Of a stretch of 5,751 nucleotides of DNA, positions 1 through 5,751 are shown in pieces. Under the pieces are notes generated by a model. It had not been told where the DNA came from, made no database searches, and worked only from the letters and a program-made list of their open reading frames with translations. How positions within the stretch are numbered: position 1 is the first letter of the stretch; each line of letters opens with the position of its first letter. Source of the stretch: NAT127 sp041655035 (GTDB taxonomy: Bacteria; Pseudomonadota; Gammaproteobacteria; Pseudomonadales; Porticoccaceae); assembly GCA_041655035.1 (NCBI GenBank), contig JBAZCN010000185.1, forward strand, positions 1 through 5,751. Reading direction: 5' to 3'. The translations under genes and the position numbers were made by a program.

Positions 1-437
1 CCCCGGTAGGCGAGTGATTTGTGACCGCTGTCTTCCGCGAGGCTCCAGGCCGGATCGCCGAGTCGCCACTGCTCGGCGGTGAGGTGGTGAAGGTAGATGG
101 CGAGCAGCAACTGGTGGGAGAGGGCCCCTGACCAGGCGGGTGGAGCGTCCAGGGTTTGCACATCGCCGGCGCCTTGAATCAGCGTGACCAGCCGGCGGCC
201 CATGGGATCGAGTACCACGACGGTCAGTGTGCCGCCGCGCACCGCGACTGCCGCGCCGAGATTGAGCTCCCCGTCCGCTGTCGAAACCCACACCTGTTCC
301 TGGCTCTGCCAGCAACAAGGCAGGGTTGCGGGGTCGGGCAGCGGCAACCCGGCCAGCCTCGCCGGGCCGTCCAGTGCGCCGCAGCCGCCGGCCAGGGCGC
401 CGAACAGCAGCAACAGCACTGCGCCTCTCAGCCGCAT
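1..437 (-). CDS. DUF3261-type outer-membrane lipoprotein of an aryl polyene cluster (partial, 3' end missing)
   Basis: I read 145 codons from an ATG at 437-435, open to the left edge, so the C-terminus (probably a few dozen residues) is missing. The N-terminus is a lipoprotein signal: basic start (MRLR), leucine-rich core, then LAGGC with the lipidated cysteine at residue 19. The mature part has a beta-rich pattern typical of DUF3261: a 'TLTVVVLDPMGRRLVTL' stretch at about 70-86, then 'LLLAIYLHHLTAEQW' at about 110-124 and a 'WRLGDPAWSLAED' turn at 124-136. A Cys-Cys-Trp lies at 41-43. DUF3261 lipoproteins of unknown biochemistry accompany MMPL exporters and LolA-like carriers in aryl polyene clusters (apeN in E. 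coli CFT073, from memory), so a role at the outer membrane in pigment transport or attachment is inferred. The start lies 10 nt inside the end of the upstream flavoprotein gene. Only a weak GGTGG lies just upstream, so expression probably depends on translational coupling. The family call is by pattern recognition, not a profile search. Confidence 0.8.
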   Translation of the reverse strand, partial: MRLRGAVLLLLFGALAGGCGALDGPARLAGLPLPDPATLPCCWQSQEQVWVSTADGELNLGAAVAVRGGTLTVVVLDPMGRRLVTLIQGAGDVQTLDAPPAWSGALSHQLLLAIYLHHLTAEQWRLGDPAWSLAEDSGHKSLAYR

Positions 438-1651
438 AGTTCCACCAGCGTGGCGAGGCGGCGCCGGGATTCCCGCACGTAGGGATTGTCGGTATCCCAG
501 GCGTAGCCGGCGAGGATTGAGGAGATCATCGCCCTGATGTCGGGCTTATGGCGGTCGGAGAAAATGACTTGCTGGAAGGTGCCGTCGTACCAGGCGGTGA
601 CATAGGTTCTGAAAGTATCGACTCCGCGGCGCAGCGGCTGGGCGTATTCCAGCTCCCAGTCCACCTGACCGCCGCCGAGCGCCCGGGTGACCAGGGGCGC
701 GGCGAGGCTCGCTGATTTCATGGCGATGGTGACACCGGAGGAAAACACCGGGTCGAGAAACTCGCCGGCGTTGCCGAGCAGCGCGAAACCCGGGCCCCAC
801 AGGGATTTGACATTGGCGGCGTAACCGCCGAGCTGTCTTACCGGTGTGTCGAACACCGCCCGGGTCAGCAACGCCGACAGATCGGGACTCGCGGCGAGAG
901 CATCCCGCAACAGCTGTTCCGGCGTGTGGTCGTCGATGGCGAAGAATTCCTTGCGCGCCACTACGCCCACCGAACAGCGGCCGTTGCTGAAGGGAATCAG
1001 CCAGTACCAGACGTCGACAAGCTGGGGGTGAACGACGATGAGTATCTTGTCGCGGTCGTGGCGAGGGTCGCGGATATTGTCTTCGATATGGGTGAACAGC
1101 GACATGCGCACCGGGAAGTCCGAGGGCTGCTCCAGGTCCAGCAGTCGGGGCAGCACCCGGCCGAACCCCGAGGCATCGAGCACGAATCCGGCTTCGATCT
1201 GGCACAGCCGATCGCCTTCGTCCCTGAAGGTCAGCACCGGTCGCCCGGCGGAGTAGTGGAAAGCCTCGATGCGGTGGCCGAAGCGGATATCCGCGCCGGC
1301 AGCTGCCGCCTCTTCCGCCAGCAGCTGGTCGAAGTGGGCGCGCTGTATCTGAAACGTGGTGCCGGGACCGGGGCTGAACTTGTCGCGGAAATCGAAGCTG
1401 GCGGTAGCGCCGTCCCGGGCGAAGGCAGCCCCATTCTTGTACTGGAATCCGGCGGCGTTCACCGCATCCCACATACCCGCTTCGCGGATGAATTCCATGC
1501 ACTGGGGCAGCAGGCTCTCGCCGATTGAGAAGCGCGGAAAGTGGGCCTGTTCGAGAACCACTACCTGGAGACCTTGCTTGCGCAGCAGGGCCGCGGCGAT
1601 GGCGCCGGAGGGGCCGGCGCCGATAATGGCGACATCCGTTGATTCATTCAC
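428..1651 (-). CDS. FAD-dependent halogenase-like oxidoreductase (putative aryl polyene halogenase)
   Basis: This is a 407-residue flavoprotein with a GTG start. Seen in the sequence: an N-terminal FAD-binding Rossmann motif GAGPSG (11-16); FPRFSIGESLLP (38-49), a signature shared by flavin-dependent halogenases; Lys72 in 'GFQYKNGAAF'; DASGFGRVLPR (159-169); WYWLIP (215-220), a full WxWxIP motif; and LLGNAGEFLDPVFSSG (291-306), which holds both the second flavin-contact region and the FxxPxxSxG motif. WxWxIP and FxxPxxSxG together are diagnostic of flavin-dependent halogenases, and the catalytic lysine of characterised members falls near residues 70-80. Such enzymes use reduced flavin, oxygen and halide to halogenate aromatic rings, often on carrier-bound substrates. 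The protein is shorter than tryptophan halogenases (about 530 residues), closer to the compact group that acts on carrier-bound or phenolic substrates. Its start overlaps the exporter stop as GTGA, with a good AGGAAG Shine-Dalgarno. Automated annotation may call it a generic NAD(P)/FAD-dependent oxidoreductase. Actual halogenation and choice of halide are inference. Confidence 0.85.
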   Translation of the reverse strand: MNESTDVAIIGAGPSGAIAAALLRKQGLQVVVLEQAHFPRFSIGESLLPQCMEFIREAGMWDAVNAAGFQYKNGAAFARDGATASFDFRDKFSPGPGTTFQIQRAHFDQLLAEEAAAAGADIRFGHRIEAFHYSAGRPVLTFRDEGDRLCQIEAGFVLDASGFGRVLPRLLDLEQPSDFPVRMSLFTHIEDNIRDPRHDRDKILIVVHPQLVDVWYWLIPFSNGRCSVGVVARKEFFAIDDHTPEQLLRDALAASPDLSALLTRAVFDTPVRQLGGYAANVKSLWGPGFALLGNAGEFLDPVFSSGVTIAMKSASLAAPLVTRALGGGQVDWELEYAQPLRRGVDTFRTYVTAWYDGTFQQVIFSDRHKPDIRAMISSILAGYAWDTDNPYVRESRRRLATLVELCG

Positions 1652-3957
1652 GATTCACTTCCTGTAGGCAGTCGGGGCGAGGGCCCCCACAGATGAAAAA
1701 AAAGCGGCGTCACCAGCCAGGCGCATAACAGGCCGGAGAGCACCACTGTGCCGAAATAATGCAGTACGGGCACTTGGCTCGTGGACAACAGGCCAAAGGC
1801 CAGGATCGATGTCGCCATCGCCAGCGTCGACGCCAGCCAGGTCTCCCCGTTGAGCCCGAGTTCGAGGTAGAACACCGCCGTGTCGAGTGAGAGCCCAAGC
1901 ACCAGCAACAACGCCAGAACATGGAACAGGGTCACTCCGCCGGCAGCCGATGATGCCAGACTGACGACCATCGAAACAAGCACACTGGCCAGCACCAGCA
2001 GCCCGTCGCGGCCGTGGAAAAACAGGCACCCGAAGGCGAGCAAGCCGAGAAACAGCGCCAGCAGGACGGAGGCCTGTCCGCGGAACAGGGCGAGGGTGGC
2101 GGACAGATTGTCGACCTGGTCCACGAAGTGGACGCCCGGTCGATCCGCGGCGCCGGACAGCCCAGCAGGTGTGCTGACCCCGTGGCGCAACAGCACCACG
2201 CCCCGGTGCTCACCGGTCAGGCGCAGCACCGGGAACAGGTCGGCGACCGGCGCGGGCACCTGGGACGGAACCAGGCCGTCGCCGAACCCGCCGGGCAGGT
2301 GCTGCCATTCGGCACAGTCACTGCTGAGCATGGCGCACAGCCGGCTCAGGGCGCCGTCGGGACCGTAGAGCTTGGCTGCCACCAGGGCGCGATCGCGATG
2401 CTGGCGCTCGACGGAGGGGATCATCTGGATGGTGGCGACCACTGCCGCCGGACCGGCTTCCCGGGTGACGGTGTCCACCAACTCTTCGCTGCGGGCCAGG
2501 ACCTGCTGCTCACTCTCGCCGCTCACCACCCAGTAGCGCTGGCCGTCGATCCCGCCCAGCAGCTCCCGGACCTGGCGCTCGTTGTCGAGCAGCTCCGGAC
2601 TCGAGGTATTGAGCAGGCGAATATCATCGCGGCTCCCCTGTCCGGCCACGTACAGCGCCAGGGCGGGCACGGCGATCAGCAGCATCACCAGCCATGGCCA
2701 GCGCCGTCGCGCCAGCCGTGCGTAGTGGCGAGCCAGATGGCGCGGGTATAGTTGCAGCCAGCGGTCGAAACCGGGGGCCGGGGCGCCGCGGTAGTACAGC
2801 GCCAGCACCGCCACGGTGGTGCTGGCGCCGACCAGGCCGGCGGACATGAAGACGGCGAACTGGTGCAGACCGACAAAGGGCGACAGCAACTGGATCAGGT
2901 ACGCGGCGATGCTCGACCCGGCGCACAGCAGCACGCCCCGGCGGATCATCCGGCCGGCCCGCAGGGCATCCCCCAGTACCTGTTGTTTGATAAGGAAGTG
3001 AAAACAGTAGTCGACCGCGAGCCCCAGCAGGGTCGAGCCGAAGGCCAGGGTGACCAGGTGCACTCTGTCGAACACCGCAAAACTCACGGCCAGAGCGATC
3101 AGTACACTGGTGGCCAGGGTCAGGGCGATGGCCGCCAAGGGTCGCCGCCCGCGGAATACCGCCATCACCAAGAGCAGAATCCCCGCCAGGGAGCCGGCGC
3201 CGACGGTGAGAATCTCGGCACGGGCGATCCCGGTGGCTTCGGCGGCGTGAAAAACCAGCCCCGAGCGCAGCAGCCGTGCGTCGCCGTGGCGGTCGGCGAA
3301 ATCAGTCAGTGCCGCAGCCATCGCCTGCTGGCCGGCGGGCTCGAAAGGACTGCCCGGCAACTGGCCGCGCACCAGATGCCAGGTGGCTCCCTGATGGCGC
3401 AGGGTGGGCGCATCGCCGCCACCGAAGCGGCCCGCGTCGGGAAACAGCGCCTGCAGCCAGGCGCCACCCAGGTTGAATGGGTCTTCGACGAGGGGATACA
3501 GCCGCAGGCCGGGCAGCGGGCTGTGCAGTTCGTTGAACAGATCGTCGGCCAGGGACTGCGCATCACGGCTTTCCAGGTCGTGGCGCAGCGACGGCGACAG
3601 CAACTGGTGGCGATAGGGTCGGAAAAACTCCCTCAGTTCCGTCAGCGCCGCTTGCTCGCCACCGGCCATGGCGGCTCCGGTCCGGGTGGCCAGCAGTTCT
3701 TTCAGCTCGCCGGCCATGGCGGCACCCTGCCGCTGATCGGGGTGGGACAGGAGGATGACGAAGGCCTTGTCGAACCGGCCGCCGCTCAGGGTGGCGAAAT
3801 CCACCCCCGTCGCCATCTGCGAGGGCATCAGGCCGAGGATATTGCTCTCGAAGGCATTGCCCGCCGCGATACGCTGGGCGCAGTACAGCGCCGCGACCAG
3901 TGCGACCGTCAACCAGACGGCGGCTGTTCCCCGGCGCAGCCAGGGTGCGGTGGTCAT
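1648..3957 (-). CDS. MMPL/RND-family exporter of an aryl polyene cluster
   Basis: This 769-residue inner-membrane protein has the duplicated RND layout. TM1 lies at about 12-30, followed by a first periplasmic domain to about 245. A block of hydrophobic helices spans about 248-390 and a positively charged loop about 391-420. TM7 lies at about 420-438, the second periplasmic domain runs to about 625, and a final helix block spans about 628-757. The fourth-helix motif GLAVDY (312-317) matches the GxxxDY proton-relay motif of MMPL proteins. The second half has GLSLDT (688-693), keeping the aspartate but not the tyrosine. Family knowledge: MMPL proteins are proton-driven exporters of lipids and lipid-linked products, and one accompanies nearly every aryl polyene cluster (apeM in E. 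coli CFT073, from memory). The substrate here is presumably the lipid-anchored polyene. The ATG overlaps the LolA-like stop as ATGA and has a GGAG Shine-Dalgarno 7 nt upstream, which fixes the start. The short C-terminus (to 769) ends in a cytoplasmic Pro/Ser-rich tail. Confidence 0.92.
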   Translation of the reverse strand: MTTAPWLRRGTAAVWLTVALVAALYCAQRIAAGNAFESNILGLMPSQMATGVDFATLSGGRFDKAFVILLSHPDQRQGAAMAGELKELLATRTGAAMAGGEQAALTELREFFRPYRHQLLSPSLRHDLESRDAQSLADDLFNELHSPLPGLRLYPLVEDPFNLGGAWLQALFPDAGRFGGGDAPTLRHQGATWHLVRGQLPGSPFEPAGQQAMAAALTDFADRHGDARLLRSGLVFHAAEATGIARAEILTVGAGSLAGILLLVMAVFRGRRPLAAIALTLATSVLIALAVSFAVFDRVHLVTLAFGSTLLGLAVDYCFHFLIKQQVLGDALRAGRMIRRGVLLCAGSSIAAYLIQLLSPFVGLHQFAVFMSAGLVGASTTVAVLALYYRGAPAPGFDRWLQLYPRHLARHYARLARRRWPWLVMLLIAVPALALYVAGQGSRDDIRLLNTSSPELLDNERQVRELLGGIDGQRYWVVSGESEQQVLARSEELVDTVTREAGPAAVVATIQMIPSVERQHRDRALVAAKLYGPDGALSRLCAMLSSDCAEWQHLPGGFGDGLVPSQVPAPVADLFPVLRLTGEHRGVVLLRHGVSTPAGLSGAADRPGVHFVDQVDNLSATLALFRGQASVLLALFLGLLAFGCLFFHGRDGLLVLASVLVSMVVSLASSAAGGVTLFHVLALLLVLGLSLDTAVFYLELGLNGETWLASTLAMATSILAFGLLSTSQVPVLHYFGTVVLSGLLCAWLVTPLFFHLWGPSPRLPTGSES
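1658..1663 (-). promoter_or_regulatory. Shine-Dalgarno site of the halogenase-like gene (decides a GTG start)
   Basis: On the minus strand AGGAAG lies 6 nt before the GTG at 1651. This strong site supports the GTG as the true start. The encoded N-terminus then leads directly into the Rossmann strand, as expected for the family. Confidence 0.65.
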
Positions 3958-4538
3958 TCACCATCTCCATTTGCGGACGGTGCCGTGGAAGCGGTGACCT
4001 GGAATCTGAGTTCGCTGCGATCGCCGTTGGCCTCGCGGATCTCGACCCGCTCGATATGCTCGTCGCCGTCGATCAGGATGGTATCGAGATGAGCGGCCAG
4101 TTGCGGATGGCGCGGTGTCAGGCGCAGTGACCAGCCGCTGTCCTGCCGCTGGCCGGTCAGGGTGAAATACTCGCCGAGGCTGTCGAGATCTCCGGCGAAG
4201 AGGCCGAGAAAAATACCGGCGATCGCCTCCGAGGCCGGAAGCGGCCGGGCGTTGCCTCCGCCATCGACCACCGCGACCCCTTGGCCGGGGGTTATGCGGA
4301 TCTCGTTTTCTACCGGATGGGTGGTGCGCCACTGGATGCCCTCCCCCCGCCGGTAACTGAATTCACCGGAGGACAGCAGCGGCGCCGCCAGCACGCTGAT
4401 ATGGCGCGCCTGCTCGAAACTGCCGGTGAGGGACTGGATGTGGGCCATGCGCGGCGCCAGTTGCCGGAGCAGCTCATCGTCCGCCGCGGCGCCACCGGCA
4501 AATGCCAGCAGCGCCAGTAGCAACAGCCGGGCGATCAT
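3954..4538 (-). CDS. LolA-like periplasmic outer-membrane lipoprotein carrier
   Basis: A 194-residue protein starts at the ATG at 4538. The frame is open about 100 codons further upstream, but that extension reads as arginine-rich shadow of the thioesterase gene. The chosen start gives a clean Sec signal peptide: MIAR, then LLLLALLAFAGG, with likely cleavage after AAA (residue 19). The mature part has the LolA-family look: 'SLTGSFEQARH' near 36-46, 'PLLSSGEFSYRRGEGIQW' near 53-70 and 'THPVENEIRITPG' near 73-85, followed by the beta strands of the open-barrel fold. LolA proteins shuttle acylated cargo from the inner to the outer membrane. Cluster-borne LolA paralogues in aryl polyene loci (apeL equivalent) probably serve the pigment pathway rather than general lipoprotein sorting. 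The gene overlaps the thioesterase stop by ATGA and the exporter start by ATGA, and has a modest GGGG Shine-Dalgarno at 8 nt spacing. The C-terminal 'APSANGDGE' tail looks disordered. Confidence 0.88.
   Translation of the reverse strand: MIARLLLLALLAFAGGAAADDELLRQLAPRMAHIQSLTGSFEQARHISVLAAPLLSSGEFSYRRGEGIQWRTTHPVENEIRITPGQGVAVVDGGGNARPLPASEAIAGIFLGLFAGDLDSLGEYFTLTGQRQDSGWSLRLTPRHPQLAAHLDTILIDGDEHIERVEIREANGDRSELRFQVTASTAPSANGDGE
3965..3968 (-). promoter_or_regulatory. Shine-Dalgarno site of the MMPL exporter gene
   Basis: On the minus strand GGAG lies 7 nt before the ATG at 3957, inside the end of the LolA-like gene. It supports the ATGA-overlapping start and coupled translation. Confidence 0.6.
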
Positions 4539-4960
4539 GGTGTGATCCCCAGTTTCTGCAGCAGCACGGGGGGTGAGGCCAGCAACATCTCGCCGCTGCC
4601 GATATGCACCGCCACCTGGAAGGTGTGTCCCTTGGTCAGTCGTTTGCCCGTTGTCGCGTCGGTGATCAGATAGTCGATACGCAGGCGGTTCTCCCATTCG
4701 GTGAGGGTCGCGGCGACACGGATCTGCTGTCCGAAACGGGCGGCGCCGACATAGCGGATGCGCATGTCGATCACCGGCCAGAAATACCCCGACGCGCTCA
4801 TCTGCGGGTAGTTGTAGTCGATGCGGTCGAGCAGTGCGCAACGGGCCAGTTCGAAGTACTTGGCGTAGTGGCCGTGCCAGGCCACCTGGGCGGAGTCGAC
4901 GTCGTGAAAAGGTATCTCGACGATGACCTCGGCGCTGGGCAGGGCGATGTTGTCAGTCAT
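4535..4960 (-). CDS. Hotdog-fold acyl-CoA/acyl-ACP thioesterase (4HBT family)
   Basis: This 141-residue single-domain hotdog protein matches the usual 130-150 residue size of 4-hydroxybenzoyl-CoA/YbgC-type thioesterases. The diagnostic segment is 'FHDVDSAQVAWHGHYAKYFE' (18-37). Asp22 sits where the catalytic aspartate of the family lies, and His29, Tyr32 and Glu37 are the conserved followers at the start of the long central helix. 'VIDMRIRYVGAARFGQQI' (63-80) and 'YLITDATTGKRLTKGHTFQVAV' (97-118) form the sheet. In aryl polyene clusters a thioesterase of this type sits next to the acyltransferase and LolA genes (apeK equivalent). Hydrolysis or off-loading of a thioester-bound acyl chain is the expected reaction, but the substrate is inferred. 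I chose the ATG at 4960 because upstream in-frame codons lie inside the acyltransferase gene and read as low-complexity shadow. AAAGGA lies 12 nt upstream, a rather long spacing, and the start overlaps the acyltransferase stop as ATGA. Confidence 0.9.
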   Translation of the reverse strand: MTDNIALPSAEVIVEIPFHDVDSAQVAWHGHYAKYFELARCALLDRIDYNYPQMSASGYFWPVIDMRIRYVGAARFGQQIRVAATLTEWENRLRIDYLITDATTGKRLTKGHTFQVAVHIGSGEMLLASPPVLLQKLGITP

Positions 4961-5751
4961 GGCGGCAACGTATCCTTTGTGGGGCGGGTCGATGGAGGTC
5001 GCGGTGCGCCACCTGGCTGTGGTGCTTGTGCCGACGCCCAGAAGGGGAAAAAGTTGTACCACTGCCAGGGCGCCGCCAGGCAGAAGGTTTCGAGCCGGGT
5101 GACATAGGCGTCGATCAGCGCATCGCGCCGTTCGTCCCGCTGCCGGCGGACAACGGCGCCACCCCGCCACAAGTAGTCGAAGTGGATATGGTAACGGCCG
5201 CCCTGTTTGATGCAGTGAACCGTCAGCACCGGCGCCTGGAGTGCCATTGCCAGGGCGAACGGCCCGGCGGGGAAATGGGCTGGGTGGCCGAGAAAGTCCC
5301 GTGTCGCCGATTTGGCCGCGTTGTCGATGGCGACGCGGTCGGCGGCAATGGCGATGAACTCACCGGCGGTGATTTTCTCGTTGAGGCGGATCGCGGCGGC
5401 GATGTCGAGGTCGGCGACCTGCAATAGTTCCACCGCGGAATCGCGGTTGTAGCCGCCCAGCACTCGGTTGAACTTGGCGGCGTGGGCGGTGTGCTGCAGT
5501 ACCGTCAGCCGCAGCTTGGGCCGGGTTTGCGACAGGGCCTGGCAGATTTCGAAGTTGCCGAGATGGGAAATCAGGATCAACGCTCCGCGCCGGGCGGCGA
5601 GCAGTTCGTCGATGATCTCGCTGTGGTAGAGCGCCACGTCGTCGCGCCTGAGCTCCCCCTTCCACACCGCGAACTTGTCGTGCAGAGTAACGGCGAAACT
5701 CCACAGGTGGCGGATCACGTGCCAGGGTCGGGGTCGGGGAAAAGCGGGATT
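4957..5751 (-). CDS. LpxL/HtrB-like lysophospholipid acyltransferase (partial, 5' end missing)
   Basis: The reading frame is open to the right edge. 264 residues are visible, ending at TGA 4959-4957. A GTG at 5718 could be taken as a start, but residues upstream of it (through 5751) stay open, and the family has an N-terminal membrane-anchored region before this point, so the gene almost certainly begins outside. The visible part is the catalytic half of the bacterial lipid A biosynthesis acyltransferase family: 'ISHLGNFE' carries the HxxxxE/D active-site motif (His63 and Glu68 of the fragment). It is followed by 'AADRVAI', 'FLGHPAHFPAGPFALA' and the C-terminal 'WQWYNFFPFW', all family landmarks. 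Such enzymes move acyl chains onto glycolipid or lipid acceptors at the inner membrane. In several aryl polyene clusters this domain is fused behind a family 2 glycosyltransferase (apeJ type), which cannot be tested here. After the family domain there is a proline-rich tail of about 25 residues. The stop overlaps the thioesterase ATG by 4 nt. Confidence 0.88.
   Translation of the reverse strand, partial: NPAFPRPRPWHVIRHLWSFAVTLHDKFAVWKGELRRDDVALYHSEIIDELLAARRGALILISHLGNFEICQALSQTRPKLRLTVLQHTAHAAKFNRVLGGYNRDSAVELLQVADLDIAAAIRLNEKITAGEFIAIAADRVAIDNAAKSATRDFLGHPAHFPAGPFALAMALQAPVLTVHCIKQGGRYHIHFDYLWRGGAVVRRQRDERRDALIDAYVTRLETFCLAAPWQWYNFFPFWASAQAPQPGGAPRPPSTRPTKDTLPP
4973..4978 (-). promoter_or_regulatory. 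Possible Shine-Dalgarno site of the thioesterase gene
   Basis: On the minus strand AAAGGA lies 12 nt before the ATG at 4960, longer than ideal spacing. The 4-nt overlap with the acyltransferase stop suggests that termination-reinitiation also contributes. Confidence 0.4.

Noticed and set aside
156..537. Two small plus-strand open frames opposite the lipoprotein gene
   Set aside because: Both are antisense to the DUF3261 lipoprotein frame, which has a convincing lipobox and coupled start. Their products are low-complexity.
546..1502. 318-codon minus-strand frame overlapping the flavoprotein in another phase
   Set aside because: The Arg/Pro/Gly-rich product has no fold signature. The overlapping 407-residue frame carries all the family motifs.
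926..1528. 200-codon plus-strand open frame antisense to the flavoprotein
   Set aside because: It lies entirely within the well-supported halogenase-like gene, lacks a recognisable domain and reads as compositional shadow.
2014..4092. Long plus-strand open frame (245 and 446 codons in the same frame, one stop between) antisense to the exporter
   Set aside because: The translation is Gln/Gly/Arg/His-rich without domain or hydrophobic pattern, typical of the antisense shadow of a GC-rich gene. The minus-strand frame encodes a clear MMPL protein.
4539..4841. N-terminal extension of the LolA-like frame (about 100 codons upstream of the chosen ATG)
   Set aside because: The extension is Arg/His-rich, overlaps the thioesterase and would bury the obvious signal peptide internally.
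4961..5170. N-terminal extension of the thioesterase frame (70 codons)
   Set aside because: It overlaps the acyltransferase C-terminus, has no fold signature, and the hotdog domain begins directly after the ATG at 4960.

Overview
This window looks like the export and tailoring end of an aryl polyene (APE)-type pigment gene cluster from a GC-rich Gram-negative bacterium. A proteobacterium, probably gamma- or betaproteobacterial, is the best guess, but the genus cannot be read from the sequence. The assignment rests on gene content and order. All six genes lie on the minus strand with no intergenic space. Read in the direction of transcription (right to left) they are: a lipid A-type (HtrB/LpxL-like) acyltransferase whose N-terminus lies beyond the right edge; a 4-hydroxybenzoyl-CoA-type hotdog thioesterase; a LolA-like periplasmic lipoprotein carrier; an MMPL/RND-family membrane exporter; a flavin-dependent halogenase-like oxidoreductase; and a DUF3261-type lipoprotein whose C-terminus lies beyond the left edge.

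The acyltransferase, thioesterase, LolA, MMPL and DUF3261 set is a recognised module of APE, xanthomonadin and flexirubin clusters. From memory it corresponds to apeJ, apeK, apeL, apeM and apeN of the Escherichia coli CFT073 cluster. The polyene-building genes (ketosynthases, ketoreductase, dehydratases, acyl carrier proteins, adenylation enzyme) are not in the window and should lie outside it.

Region by region: 5751-4957 acyltransferase fragment; 4960-4535 thioesterase; 4538-3954 LolA-like carrier; 3957-1648 MMPL exporter; 1651-428 halogenase-like flavoprotein; 437-1 DUF3261 lipoprotein fragment. Four consecutive junctions are 4-nt stop/start overlaps (ATGA three times, GTGA once) and the fifth is a 10-nt overlap. 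This implies one polycistronic, translationally coupled message whose promoter lies right of the window. No stretch above 300 bases lacks a gene, and I saw no RNA gene, mobile element, CRISPR array or terminator.

Inferred working model: the thioesterase and acyltransferase handle release or transfer of the polyene acyl chain onto a lipid anchor. The MMPL protein moves the product out of the inner membrane, and the LolA-like carrier and lipoprotein help deliver it to the outer membrane. The most notable gene is the flavoprotein between exporter and lipoprotein. It keeps the Rossmann GxGxxG, the WxWxIP motif, the FxxPxxSxG motif and a lysine at the expected catalytic position of flavin-dependent halogenases, so the pigment may be halogenated, as in brominated xanthomonadins and chlorinated flexirubins.
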